NCBI GenBank assembly: GCA_031378345.1
Contig: JANNDY010000034.1
Location: forward strand, 62,001 to 126,000
Source: Emticicia sp031378345
GTDB taxonomy: Bacteria; Bacteroidota; Bacteroidia; Cytophagales; Spirosomataceae
Reading direction: 5' to 3'
DNA: 64,000 nucleotides
Below the pieces are notes generated by a model. That model ran no database searches. It had not been told where the DNA came from and was given only the letters and a program-made list of their open reading frames with translations. Both the position numbers and the translations under genes were made by a program. Shown one piece after another: positions 6,806 through 14,983 of this stretch (its first letter is position 1; every line of letters begins with the position of its first letter).

Positions 6806-8040
6806 CCTTGCCAATCATACATCGGGTTTTGAGTTGGGTCCCAATTTGGGTAAATCAAAAAATGCTTTTCTTGGATTTTATTCATCAAGATATTTCTCAA
6901 TTCGCCCAAATTCTCTTTGTATTCTGCCGAAATGAATACTACGTTTTCAGTGTTTTTTGTTAGATAACTATTTTTTAATTTATCAAGATTTCGCTGCAAA
7001 TCAGCCTCCGTGATGGTTTCGAGATGCTCGTCGAGATTCTCTTCTGATTCGGGTTTGAAGAGGTCTAACTTGTTGAAAACCAGCACCATAGACTTGTCAG
7101 ACGCACCGATTTCTGCCAAAGTAACATTGACAACTTCGATTTGTTCTTCAAAAGATGAATGAGAAATATCAACCACATGAATCAAAATATCGGCTTCTCT
7201 GATTTCATCCAAAGTAGATTTGAAAGATTCTATGAGCGAAGTTGGCAATTTTCTGATAAAACCAACTGTATCAGTAAGCAAGAATGGAATATTTCCCAAA
7301 ACAACCTTTCTAACAGTCGAATCAATGGTTGCAAATAATTTATTTTCGGCAAAAACTTCGGTTTTTGCCAAGCGTTGCATCAAAGTAGATTTGCCTACGT
7401 TTGTATAGCCTACCAAAGCCACACGCACCAACTGGTCACGCTCTTTTCGGCGAGTAACACTTTGCTTATCAATCGTTTCGAGTTTATCTTTCAAAAACGC
7501 AATTCTATCTTTTACGATACGCTTGTCAGTTTCCAATTCTTTTTCGCCCGGTCCACGCATACCGATACCACCTTTTTGGCGGCTAAGGTGCGACCACATT
7601 CTGGTCAGGCGAGGCAACATATATTGGTATTGTGCCAACTCCACTTGGCGTTTGGATTGGTCAGTTCTGGCACGTTGCGAGAAAATATTGAGAATAAGTA
7701 AACTTCGGTCAAGAATTTTTACATCTTCAAAGTTTCTTTCCAAGTTTCTTACTTGTGGAGCAGACAGTTCGTCGTCGAAAATAATGCTATCAACAGGGTT
7801 TTCTATTAAAAAAGTTTTTATTTCTTCTAATTTTCCTTTGCCTACAAAAGTTTTTCCGTCGGCACGTTCGAGGCGTTGCGTAAAAATCCTAATAGTTTTT
7901 ACGCCAGCCGTGGATGCCAAAAAATTCAATTCATCAAGATACTCTTTGGTTCGCTCGGCATTTTGCTTTTGCGTGATGAGTCCAACCAAAATGGCAGTTT
8001 CTTGTTTTTTTTCTGTTGGGTGAGTGATTTTATTTAACAA
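6772..8040 (-). CDS. hflX: Ribosome-associated GTPase HflX
   Basis: HflX is a 50S-binding GTPase that splits stalled or hibernating ribosomes. The 422-residue product has the N-terminal HflX-specific domain, including VGKGKLEEIK, the region ending in DRSLLILNIFSQRA (about 111-124), and the glycine-rich GGIGMRGPGEKELE (about 157-170). The G domain follows: G1 GYTNVGKST near 211-219, G2/G3 TDTVGFIRKLP, G4 NKLD. The tail MYDWQGNVERTSSSQS ends inside a REP element, so the natural C-terminus has been replaced or extended by repeat sequence. Downstream on the same strand are RAYT and rnr. Confidence 0.95.
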   Translation of the reverse strand: MLNKITHPTEKKQETAILVGLITQKQNAERTKEYLDELNFLASTAGVKTIRIFTQRLERADGKTFVGKGKLEEIKTFLIENPVDSIIFDDELSAPQVRNLERNFEDVKILDRSLLILNIFSQRARTDQSKRQVELAQYQYMLPRLTRMWSHLSRQKGGIGMRGPGEKELETDKRIVKDRIAFLKDKLETIDKQSVTRRKERDQLVRVALVGYTNVGKSTLMQRLAKTEVFAENKLFATIDSTVRKVVLGNIPFLLTDTVGFIRKLPTSLIESFKSTLDEIREADILIHVVDISHSSFEEQIEVVNVTLAEIGASDKSMVLVFNKLDLFKPESEENLDEHLETITEADLQRNLDKLKNSYLTKNTENVVFISAEYKENLGELRNILMNKIQEKHFLIYPNWDPTQNPMYDWQGNVERTSSSQS

Positions 8041-8532
8041 TTTTAAAAATATTTATTATCTAAAAATAACGGTTTGATGTGTCGAAAAGTTTCTTCGGTT
8101 TTCAAACAACATATCTAATATACCAAAAAATAATGTTGAACACAAATTTTTTACCTATTTGCTATTGTCAATTAGTCATAAAAAACAAAAAAATTATTAA
8201 ACGGCAACAAAATATAAAACTTTTTTTAAATTTAATTTGTTGATTATTAGTGGTTTATGAAATAATATTACCTTTTAATCATTTTTCTTGAAAAGTTTGG
8301 CACGCTTTTGGTTTACGTAATAAGTGTTGCTGAATAAATGATTAGACGGTAACAAACACTCGTAACCCAAAAAGAAAAAGGATTGAAAAAATCCAAAAAT
8401 TGAAGTTGATTGTTGCCAAAAAATTGGTACTCAAACAATAATTTCTACCAAAAGTGAGTTAAAAAAAAGGATTAAAAATTTTGCCTTTCAATAAGATTTT
8501 TGAAACAATATTTTTTTTATTCCAAAATTATT
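8041..8532. other. Gene-free AT-rich stretch upstream of hflX
   Basis: No protein or RNA gene is supported here. One motif stands out: TTGGCACGCTTTTGGTT at 8298-8314 resembles a sigma-54 -24/-12 element, with an intact TTGGCACG half and a poor -12 half (GT for GC). The rest is homopolymer-rich and probably holds the divergent control region for hflX and the RNA candidate. Confidence 0.4.
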
Positions 8533-8540
8533 TAACTTTG
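8533..8540 (+). promoter_or_regulatory. -7 box of small-RNA candidate
   Basis: TAACTTTG matches the Bacteroidota -7 consensus TAnnTTTG exactly. No clear TTTG was found at the expected -33 distance. The implied transcription start is near 8547. Confidence 0.5.
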
Positions 8541-8546
8541 CTTCGG

Positions 8547-8699
8547 AAAGATACCCGAAATGGGATTTTCTCAGGAAAATTCAGCAATGAAATTTCCATT
8601 TTTTGAAGTCGAATCCAATTATAGAGCTTATACATGGATTATTAGGAAAGCACGTAAGTCGGAATCCCTGCCACTATTTTTGAGGTAGGGATTTTTTTT
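8547..8699 (+). ncRNA. 6S-like small RNA candidate
   Basis: A transcript of about 150 nt is bounded by a TAACTTTG promoter box and an intrinsic terminator (AATCCCTGCC paired with GGTAGGGATT, 8663-8693, then a T run). It can fold as a long rod. GGGATTTT (8562-8569) pairs with GGAATCCC (8661-8668), a large internal loop follows, then TTTCC (8593-8597) with GGAAA (8645-8649), and an apical stem AATCCA/TGGATT (8612-8640). A rod with a central bubble recalls 6S RNA, and a 6S-Flavo motif is known from Bacteroidota, but I cannot test the match. An alternative is a 33-codon reading frame starting at 8587, which would run into the terminator. Confidence 0.45.
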
Positions 8700-8704
8700 A
8701 TGCG

Positions 8705-8712
8705 TAACTTTG
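8705..8712 (+). promoter_or_regulatory. -7 box of smpB
   Basis: TAACTTTG lies directly after the small-RNA terminator and about 130 bases before the smpB start, implying a leader that contains the inverted repeat at 8719-8835. Confidence 0.5.
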
Positions 8713-8718
8713 TGGGGG

Positions 8719-8835
8719 ATTAGCTTTTAGCGGTTAGCTATTAGCGTTTGGCTTTTAAATGAAGGATTTTATAAATTAGATTTTCAATACTGAGTTATTA
8801 AAAAGCTAATAGCTAACTGCTAATAGCCAAAAGCA
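8719..8835. repeat. Inverted pair of heptamer-phrase repeats (TTAGCTA type)
   Basis: The left arm (8719-8755) repeats TTAGCTTTTAGCGGTTAGC-type phrases. The right arm (8800-8834) is its near-complement, AGCTAATAGCTAACTGC and following bases. The arms can pair over about 30 bases in the smpB leader. The unit is a degenerate 7-mer of the form TTAGCTA. Confidence 0.7.
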
Positions 8836-8841
8836 AAAAGA

Positions 8842-9297
8842 ATGGCAGATAAAATAGCAAAAAAAGTAGATGTAACGAATAAAAAGGCTGGCTTTGAGTA
8901 TTTCTTTTTGGAAAGACTCTCAGCTGGAATGGTCTTGACTGGCACGGAGATTAAATCTATTCGACTGAATAAATTTAGTATGGTTGATGCTTACTGTTAT
9001 TTTGATAGAGATGAATTGTACGTCAAAAACCTTAATATTTCGAAGTACGAACAAGGTACGCATTATAACCACGACCCGCTGCGTGACAGAAAGTTGTTAC
9101 TGAAGAAAAAAGAACTCAAAAAATTAGCTAATAAGCTGACTGACAAGGGTTTAACGATAATTGTAACTCGACTTTTTATCAATGATGGTGGCTTGGCAAA
9201 GTTGGATATTGCCTTGGCAAAAGGTAAAAAACTCTACGATAAGCGAGATAGCATCAAAGAAAGAGATGTAACTCGTGAGCGAATGAGAGAGGATTGA
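8842..9297 (+). CDS. smpB: SsrA-binding protein SmpB
   Basis: SmpB (151 residues) carries tmRNA to stalled ribosomes and acts with RNase R, whose gene is 3 kb away. Family signatures are visible: the N-terminal NKKAGFEYFFLERLSAGMVL, TGTEIKSIR at about 33-41, the SMVDAYCYFD strand, YNHDPLRDRKLLLKK, and a basic C-terminal tail KKLYDKRDSIKERDVTRE that becomes helical in the mRNA channel. The ATG follows an A-rich leader and a long inverted repeat. The tmRNA gene itself is not in this window. Confidence 0.97.
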   Translation: MADKIAKKVDVTNKKAGFEYFFLERLSAGMVLTGTEIKSIRLNKFSMVDAYCYFDRDELYVKNLNISKYEQGTHYNHDPLRDRKLLLKKKELKKLANKLTDKGLTIIVTRLFINDGGLAKLDIALAKGKKLYDKRDSIKERDVTRERMRED

Positions 9298-9299
9298 TT

Positions 9300-9404
9300 T
9301 CAATTATCAATTATCAATTGGGCGGCGTTTTACAATCAAAACAAGTTTTCGCCAAAACAAACTGTCAATCGAATAATTTACTGATAATTGTTAATTGAGA
9401 ATTG
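9300..9404. repeat. Inverted pair of AATTATC-type heptamer repeats
   Basis: Bases 9300-9320 repeat the 7-mer AATTATC. Bases 9382-9404 carry the complementary ATAATTGTTAATTGAGAATTG phrases and overlap the last codons and stop of the downstream hydrolase gene. The pair may also act as a weak terminator between convergent genes. Confidence 0.6.
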
Positions 9405-10191
9405 AATCCAACTTCGCCTGATATTCTTTAAAATTTTCTAAACCTCGATGATGTCCGCCCTGCAAGGTAGTAAGGATTTTATCGGGGTTTCTCTTTGCCG
9501 ACTCCAAAAGTTTTTTGCTTTGGCTATATGGTATTATCCTGTCGTCAGTGCCATGAAAAACATGAATCGGACAATGCACCATTGGAAGCCATTCGTAAGC
9601 ATTTACTTGAAATTCAGTTACATATTTGAAAGGAAATATTGGCAAAACACTTGTAACGGCATCTGGAATACTATAATAGGGCGTTTCGAGAATTAACATT
9701 TTTACAGGGTTTTCGGAAGCAACTTTAATTGCTGCACCTGTGCCAAGCGAACGACCATATAATATTATTTTATCTGGATTATAACGACGACTCAAATCAT
9801 CAAAAATAAATTGGGCATCAGATAAGAGATTTTTCTCGTCTAATCTACCATTACTTTTGCCAAAACCACGGTAGTCGTACATCACCACATCGTAGCCACG
9901 CTCAGTAAATTGCGTGGCATATTCGCCCCAACGAGCCAAATTATCGGAGTTTCCATGATAATATAAAACCACGCCTTTTGAAACGCTGTCTTGTGAAGAA
10001 AATCGAAGAACATTTAAGTCTATTGCAGTAGAAACCTGAACAAAAATTTCTTGAGATTTAGGAAAATCAAAATGATAATCTTTGGCTAATTTTTGGGGAT
10101 GAAGCAAAATAAATCGCTGAAAAAGTATCAATCCTAAAATAAGAACGACATAAACTGAAAGGGCAATTTGAAGGTATTTTAATTTAAACAC
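9391..10191 (-). CDS. Membrane-anchored alpha/beta hydrolase (copy 1)
   Basis: This is a 266-residue serine hydrolase of the ABHD13/S33-like group. An N-terminal membrane anchor (about 7-28) is followed by a standard alpha/beta fold: oxyanion region YYHGNSDN, the strand-turn MYDYRGFGKSNG, nucleophile elbow GRSLGTG (Ser about 145), acid in HGTDDRIIP, and the late histidine in GGHHRGL. The reaction is ester, thioester or amide hydrolysis on an unknown substrate. The next gene on the same strand is a paralogue with the same motif order, so this looks like a tandem duplication. Its stop codon lies inside a repeat. Confidence 0.85.
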   Translation of the reverse strand: MFKLKYLQIALSVYVVLILGLILFQRFILLHPQKLAKDYHFDFPKSQEIFVQVSTAIDLNVLRFSSQDSVSKGVVLYYHGNSDNLARWGEYATQFTERGYDVVMYDYRGFGKSNGRLDEKNLLSDAQFIFDDLSRRYNPDKIILYGRSLGTGAAIKVASENPVKMLILETPYYSIPDAVTSVLPIFPFKYVTEFQVNAYEWLPMVHCPIHVFHGTDDRIIPYSQSKKLLESAKRNPDKILTTLQGGHHRGLENFKEYQAKLDSILN

Positions 10192-10200
10192 GAGGAAATT

Positions 10201-10300
10201 AATGGTAAATGGTGAATGTTTAATGGTGAATTTGTTGTGGGAAATTTATTGAGAATACAAGCAAAATCTCATATCTCTTGTCTAAAATCTCATATCTCTA
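10201..10300. repeat. Two phrase-repeat types between the hydrolase paralogues
   Basis: Bases 10201-10230 repeat AATGGTAAATGGTGAATG (7-mer AATGGTG). Bases 10264-10300 repeat AAATCTCATATCTCTTGTCT, the same ATCTC/GTCTC phrase found in rnr and near yidD. The second block reaches the stop codon of the upstream paralogue. Confidence 0.65.
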
Positions 10301-11137
10301 AAAAGGAATATGTTTATCAAAAATCAAGTCAAATCTATCGAGTAAAATCTCTTCGAGATGCTTGTGGTATTCGGGAAATGAGGGCAAATTATTATGTCCG
10401 CCACCATAAATTGGCACTAAACGAGTTTTCTGAGGTGCTAATTTCGACAAATGTACGCTCGACCGAAAAGGAATCAACAAATCTTTTGTGCCATGAATAA
10501 TATAAATCGGACATTTGACAAACTTGATATATTGGTCGGTTCTGATAGAAAATCTTAGAATCATTGTTATCGGCAAAAACGGCAAAAATCTATTCATTAA
10601 TTGCGAAAAACTATAATATGGAGCATCAAGAATCAATGTTTTTGGGTCATTTTTTGAAGCTAATTTGCAAGCAAATCCTGAGCCAAGCGAGCGTCCATAA
10701 ATGACGATATTCTTCTCAGAATAGCCTTTTTCAAGCATTTTATGGTAAACCACTTGCGAATCCTCAAACATTTTTTCTTCTTGTCGATTGCCCGTACTTT
10801 TCCCAAAGCCTCTATAATCTATCATCAGTACGTCATAATCGTGCGAGATAAAATCTTTGGCATATTTTGCCCAACCTTTGATGCTTCGAGTGTTTCCATG
10901 AAAATAAATGACTAAACCACGAGTTGATTCTCCGACATCATAAAACAAGAGTCCATTGATTCTTGCACCGTCGGGCATATCAAAAAAAAGTTCTTCGAAA
11001 TGGTCGTCGTAGCGAAACTCAAAATCTTGCGAAAGTTTTTCGGGCTTAAAAATAAAATACTCTTGTACCTTATATGCCACCACGCAGATAACGACATATA
11101 AAATAATTACTAAAAGTATAATTTGTGTAACAGACAT
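10298..11137 (-). CDS. Membrane-anchored alpha/beta hydrolase (copy 2)
   Basis: This paralogue of the neighbouring hydrolase has 279 residues. It has an N-terminal transmembrane anchor (about 5-25), YFHGNTRSIKG at the oxyanion strand, MIDYRGFGKSTG, nucleophile elbow GRSLGSG (Ser about 149), acid loop HGTKDLLIP and final histidine in GGGHNNLP. All catalytic residues of the fold are present in both copies, so neither looks like a relic. The likely role is hydrolysis of an acylated or esterified compound at the inner face or outer face of the inner membrane; side and substrate are not visible. Confidence 0.85.
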   Translation of the reverse strand: MSVTQIILLVIILYVVICVVAYKVQEYFIFKPEKLSQDFEFRYDDHFEELFFDMPDGARINGLLFYDVGESTRGLVIYFHGNTRSIKGWAKYAKDFISHDYDVLMIDYRGFGKSTGNRQEEKMFEDSQVVYHKMLEKGYSEKNIVIYGRSLGSGFACKLASKNDPKTLILDAPYYSFSQLMNRFLPFLPITMILRFSIRTDQYIKFVKCPIYIIHGTKDLLIPFRSSVHLSKLAPQKTRLVPIYGGGHNNLPSFPEYHKHLEEILLDRFDLIFDKHIPF

Positions 11138-11171
11138 TTAAGGTACATCAGTTGAAAACTTTGCGAAGTTA

Positions 11172-14018
11172 TCAATTTTTCCCCACCTCTACAAAAACCT
11201 CCGAAGTTTCAGTGCCATTTCGTACCAAAATTTGGTAAATTCCTGCATTGTCGGCAGCATAAAATGAAAATGTATTTGAAGAAAGATTTGGACTCCAAAA
11301 AAGCGTGGTTCGCAAATCAGGCTTAGGGTTTTCTCGTGCTTGTGCTAAGGCATAATTTGGAGCAAAAAATGGCTTTGTTTCTTGAAAACCAATGATTGTG
11401 AAGGTCTTGGCACTTGGTTTTAAGCCACTATTATTTCTTTCGGAAGGCTTCGAAACTGACGATTTTGTGTAAATCGCAATCACGCCATTTGCACCTCGTG
11501 AACCAAACATGGCACGGGCGGTTTTTAGCACTTCGATTCGGTCAATATTGTCTGAACTGATATTCATTAATGAATTTACATCTTCCACAGGAAAGCCATC
11601 TATCAAATATAAAGGCTCTGAGGCACCTTCAATAGAGTTTTGTCCGCCCCTCATTCTTACTTTTATTCTACCGTCTGAATAAGTAATTTGCACGCCTGGC
11701 ACTCTACCTTGCAAAGCCAAAATAGGGTTCATGCCCGCACTTGCTGCACCAATGTCTTTTGCATAAACCGTAAAATCTGGATTTCCGTAAATGGGTTTGC
11801 TCACAAATTGCTTTTCTGCACGCTTGGTTTTTACCGTTACTTCATCAAGTTGAATAACACCTTTTTCCAAATCAATGTCTTTTTCTATCAAAACTGTGGC
11901 ATTTAAGTCTTTTATTTCAAAATCTGACTTTATTTTAGAAGGTTTTATTGCAGGAAAATCTTCGGGGTCAAACAAAACTTTGTCAAGCAATTTGCCTTTC
12001 ATATCCATTGCTTGATAAACTATATCGGTTGTGTCTTTTAATAGCATTCCTGTAATTGAAAACTTACCCTCTTCGTTTGTTTGAATTCTAATATATTGAT
12101 TTTTCTTTCCATTTCTATACAACATTTCTTGGAAATTACTTTCAAAAATTGAATGTAATGTGTCTTTTTCTTTATTAGCAAAGGGATATTCTAAATCTCC
12201 GAAAAAAAACAATATCATTGCCAAAGCGGGCTTATTGTTTTTATCTAAAATTTTACCTGAAAGACTCAAGCCAGCTTCGGCTATGTGTGTAAAAACAGGA
12301 ATTACCTTGAAACTTGATGCCGAAAGAAAAGGTTTTGGCTTAGTTTCCAAGGCTTTTACTCGCCGAATTGCCCCAGAATCTGTTACCGAAACCACCAAAT
12401 TTCCAGGTTTGATTCCTTCAATCTGAATGGTGATTTTCTCACGAGATTTGTAGCTCTTTTTGTCAGGAACGAGTTTTATTGTAGAAGTTTCTGGCGAATG
12501 TTTTTTAAAGAAAATATACTGTTTTGTAGAAATTACAGGCACAATTTGCTCATAAAAGGTCGAATCGCCAAAGTTTCGCATCCATTGTGTGTATGCCCGA
12601 AGGCGATAATTTCCTAAATTTAGGTTTTCAAGAACGGTAAACATTCCATGAAAACCAAGTGAATCTACATGGTATTTTTGGCGAGAAATTAGCTCATTTT
12701 GTGGGCTAATCCATTCTACATAAACAACCTTACTAATCGAATCTTGCATGGTGGCATCGGCATAAAGCATCTTTCCCGAAAACCATAAATTTTCGCTTGG
12801 GTGATAGTAGTTTTTATTGGTCGAAAGTTGCACTTGTTCTTGCAAACGCCACAAACTTTTTTGAGTAGCAGAATCAAGTTCGATAGTTGTTTTTACTATC
12901 GGAATTTCTCGTTCAATCGCTTCATTTGGCAAATATTCCAAAGGCAACATTTCTGCCAAACGCTTGCTGCTCATAAAGCCCGACATCACCAAATCTTTTT
13001 GATTTAGTACAACGCCTTTGTCATTAAAATCAAGGTCTTTGTTATTTTCCAACCACGAAATCATGCGGGCATCATCTCGATAAAACTGCCCATTAAAATA
13101 AGGACTTGCAAAATGCAATTCGATGCGTTTTGGCAGTTTTATGCGAAATTCGTTAGCAATTCGCCCTTTTCTGATGAGCGAATCTAAGCTAATCGGCAAG
13201 ATACTTTTGTTCAATTGTCCAAAAAACATAGCTGTTCGGTTGGCAGGATTAAAGCCAACAGCATCTATAAAAGCCTCATAACCTTCTGCCTTCAATTGAT
13301 GGTTTGCTAATGCCCAAAACAAGTGCCTGTCAGAGCCTTCAAACGCCATTTTTTTATTCAAAGTCCAGTTTTTTTGTTCTTTTTCGCTGACAGGTTTCAA
13401 CTCCTCAAAACGAGCATAACCTTGATATTGAATCTCGTCATTTGCCAAAACAAAACTCGTCATTGTAAAAAAAAGACGATAGCCCAAAGCCAAATTTTCG
13501 ACCTCAATAGGGCGAGTAGAAGTTGCTCGTAAAAGACCCTTAACTTCCTCAAAATCAATGAGATAGCTATCTTTTATGGTACAAGATTTGGATAAAGGCG
13601 AGTCGCCCAAAAGTGCTTTCGAGAAGCGTTGAAATTGCTTTTCCCAAGTTTTATCTCGACTACCCGAAACCTTCACTTCACTCAACGCTTGTTCGTAAGA
13701 ATTTAGCGTAAAATCAATGTTTTCTTTGGTCGTTTCTTTTTCTTCACGCACAGCTTGGCGAGCAGGTGCGTATCCAAGCATCGAAACCGAAATTATGACC
13801 GTACCGATAGGAATTTTCGTAAGTAAATATTCGCCTTTTTCGTTGGTTGTTGTGCCTTTGGTGGTGTTGGCAATAAAGACATTGGCAAAGGGTACGATTT
13901 CGGCGGTTTTGGCATCACGCACCACGCCAGAAATAGAGAATGTTTGAGCAGAAATGGTAGAGATTGTGAAGAAAAAAACAGCAAATAGGTAAATTTTTTG
14001 GCGGAAAAATAGCTTCAT
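11172..14018 (-). CDS. Carboxypeptidase-regulatory and TonB plug-domain protein without barrel
   Basis: The 948-residue product starts with a signal peptide ending at ISAQ. A CarboxypepD_reg-like beta domain (FSISGVVRDAKTAEIVPFANV, about 27-110) follows, then a long central region with beta-rich repeats. Near the C-terminus there is a SusC-like plug: ALQGRVPGVQI, the GGQNS loop, PLYLIDGFPVEDV, IDRIEVLKTARAMFGSRGANG. After the plug only about 90 residues remain, so the roughly 600-residue TonB-dependent barrel is absent. It is therefore not a classical transporter. Proteins of this layout are widespread in Bacteroidota and their role is not settled. It stands alone between the hydrolases and the peptide-export locus. 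Confidence 0.75.
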   Translation of the reverse strand: MKLFFRQKIYLFAVFFFTISTISAQTFSISGVVRDAKTAEIVPFANVFIANTTKGTTTNEKGEYLLTKIPIGTVIISVSMLGYAPARQAVREEKETTKENIDFTLNSYEQALSEVKVSGSRDKTWEKQFQRFSKALLGDSPLSKSCTIKDSYLIDFEEVKGLLRATSTRPIEVENLALGYRLFFTMTSFVLANDEIQYQGYARFEELKPVSEKEQKNWTLNKKMAFEGSDRHLFWALANHQLKAEGYEAFIDAVGFNPANRTAMFFGQLNKSILPISLDSLIRKGRIANEFRIKLPKRIELHFASPYFNGQFYRDDARMISWLENNKDLDFNDKGVVLNQKDLVMSGFMSSKRLAEMLPLEYLPNEAIEREIPIVKTTIELDSATQKSLWRLQEQVQLSTNKNYYHPSENLWFSGKMLYADATMQDSISKVVYVEWISPQNELISRQKYHVDSLGFHGMFTVLENLNLGNYRLRAYTQWMRNFGDSTFYEQIVPVISTKQYIFFKKHSPETSTIKLVPDKKSYKSREKITIQIEGIKPGNLVVSVTDSGAIRRVKALETKPKPFLSASSFKVIPVFTHIAEAGLSLSGKILDKNNKPALAMILFFFGDLEYPFANKEKDTLHSIFESNFQEMLYRNGKKNQYIRIQTNEEGKFSITGMLLKDTTDIVYQAMDMKGKLLDKVLFDPEDFPAIKPSKIKSDFEIKDLNATVLIEKDIDLEKGVIQLDEVTVKTKRAEKQFVSKPIYGNPDFTVYAKDIGAASAGMNPILALQGRVPGVQITYSDGRIKVRMRGGQNSIEGASEPLYLIDGFPVEDVNSLMNISSDNIDRIEVLKTARAMFGSRGANGVIAIYTKSSVSKPSERNNSGLKPSAKTFTIIGFQETKPFFAPNYALAQARENPKPDLRTTLFWSPNLSSNTFSFYAADNAGIYQILVRNGTETSEVFVEVGKN

Positions 14019-14309
14019 TTTGTTAGAGGTAATTGTGATTTAGAATTGGTTTTTCAAATTAAACGAAATTATTTTTGGTTAAATATATTTAGGCTGAATT
14101 CTTTTAAGGCTATGGCTTTTTTCAAAGAAGTATTGATTTTTTCCAAATATACCGTTTAATAAATATATTTTGTTTTTAAATATCGTATCAATACAAACGT
14201 TATATTTGAAATCTCATACCCAAAAAAATAACGATTAACAGCGGCTAAAATTAGAAACTTTTGTTGTAGAATTACCAAAACTATTCCCCACTTAATAGTC
14301 CTATTCTTT
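14019..14309. other. AT-rich intergenic region upstream of plug-domain gene and HTH fragment
   Basis: No gene is supported. It separates two divergent transcription units and should contain the promoters of both. I do not see a convincing -7/-33 pair. Confidence 0.4.
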
Positions 14310-14569
14310 ATGCAACTACTTGATAACCAACACTTTACCCCCCCCATTTTTACAAAAAGGAGGAGTTTTTAAGTACCCTTACGAGCCAAGAATTAAAGAT
14401 TTTGAAGCTCGCCTCCACCGACCTCTCCAACAAAGAAATTGCTAACCAATTATTTATTTCTGACCAAACTGCAAAAAAACACCGACAGAATATTTACGAA
14501 AAACTCAACCTAAAGGGCAAGAGCGAAATACGTAAATTTTTGCGATACTTTGAAATGATATTCAAATAA
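14310..14569 (+). pseudogene. LuxR/GerE-type HTH protein, frameshifted at a C8 tract
   Basis: A complete GerE-like DNA-binding domain is readable from about 14371 to the stop at 14567-14569: LTSQELKILKLASTDLSNKE, then IANQLFISDQTAKKHRQNIY and EKLNLKGKSEIRKFLRYF. It has no start codon in its own frame. An ATG at 14310 begins MQLLDNQHFTPP in another frame, and the two frames meet at a run of eight C residues (14338-14345). One more C (or two fewer) would join them into a protein of about 85 residues. This is either a phase-variable switch, a decayed gene, or a homopolymer miscount. Its position upstream of the peptide gene suggests it regulates, or once regulated, the locus. Confidence 0.55.
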
Positions 14570-14589
14570 ATACTCCCAATCTACTCCCA

Positions 14590-14611
14590 AAATACACCTT
14601 TGGGCGTATTT
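14590..14611 (+). terminator. Small hairpin after the HTH frame
   Basis: AAATACACCTTTGGGCGTATTT forms a short stem followed by T-rich sequence just downstream of the HTH stop codon. A weak terminator, or part of the peptide-gene control region. Confidence 0.35.
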
Positions 14612-14746
14612 ACTTTGAGGGTTTTTCTTTAAACCTTTGTCTTGCGTTTCAAACAAAAATTCTCCAGCCGGCGGTAGTGTTTTTATAGAAATGCTGCGGA
14701 TACCGAAAAGCATACAGAGTAGGTGGCTTATTAAATTTTTATCACA

Positions 14747-14926
14747 ATGAAAAAATTAGAAGTAAATCAAATGGAGAATTTGCAGGGGGGCTCTTCGGCT
14801 TGTTTTATGGCAATGTATAGTTATGCAAGTGCTATTAAGGCTTATGGTGATGCTCCAAGTTCAGAAACTGCATTTGCAGTCGGTGTTGCTCTTTGGGGTA
14901 CTTATGATGCTTGTGCTGAAATGTAG
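14747..14926 (+). CDS. Double-glycine-leader secreted peptide precursor (bacteriocin-like)
   Basis: The 59-residue precursor has a typical short GG leader, MKKLEVNQMENLQGG, with hydrophobic residues at -4 and spaced positions upstream. Cleavage after Gly15 would release a 44-residue core that starts SSACFMAMYSYAS and ends WGTYDACAEM. The core has exactly two cysteines (19 and 56 of the precursor), is small-residue and aromatic rich, and could be cyclised by one disulfide. A C39-peptidase exporter and a thioredoxin-like protein are encoded downstream on the same strand. The core resembles class II bacteriocins in size and composition, but its activity could equally be signalling. Too short for many gene callers. 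Confidence 0.75.
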   Translation: MKKLEVNQMENLQGGSSACFMAMYSYASAIKAYGDAPSSETAFAVGVALWGTYDACAEM

Positions 14927-14934
14927 TTTCATAA

Positions 14935-14966
14935 AAGTACGTTTAAAAGAATTTTTAAACGTACTT
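14935..14966 (+). terminator. Attenuator-like hairpin after the peptide gene
   Basis: A 14-bp stem (AAGTACGTTTAAAA with TTTTAAACGTACTT) lies 9 bases after the peptide stop and ends 17 bases before the next gene. It is not followed by a strong T run, so partial read-through is expected. That would give excess precursor message over the export genes. Confidence 0.6.
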
Positions 14967-14983
14967 ATCTTTAATTAATCTAT

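Noticed and set aside
6652..6963. Plus-strand frame across RAYT start and hflX end
   Set aside because: It overlaps two well-supported minus-strand genes and a REP element, with no domain.
8547..8720. tmRNA (ssrA) next to smpB
   Set aside because: No tRNA-like acceptor with CCA, no T-arm GGTTCGA and no tag reading frame; the length is too short.
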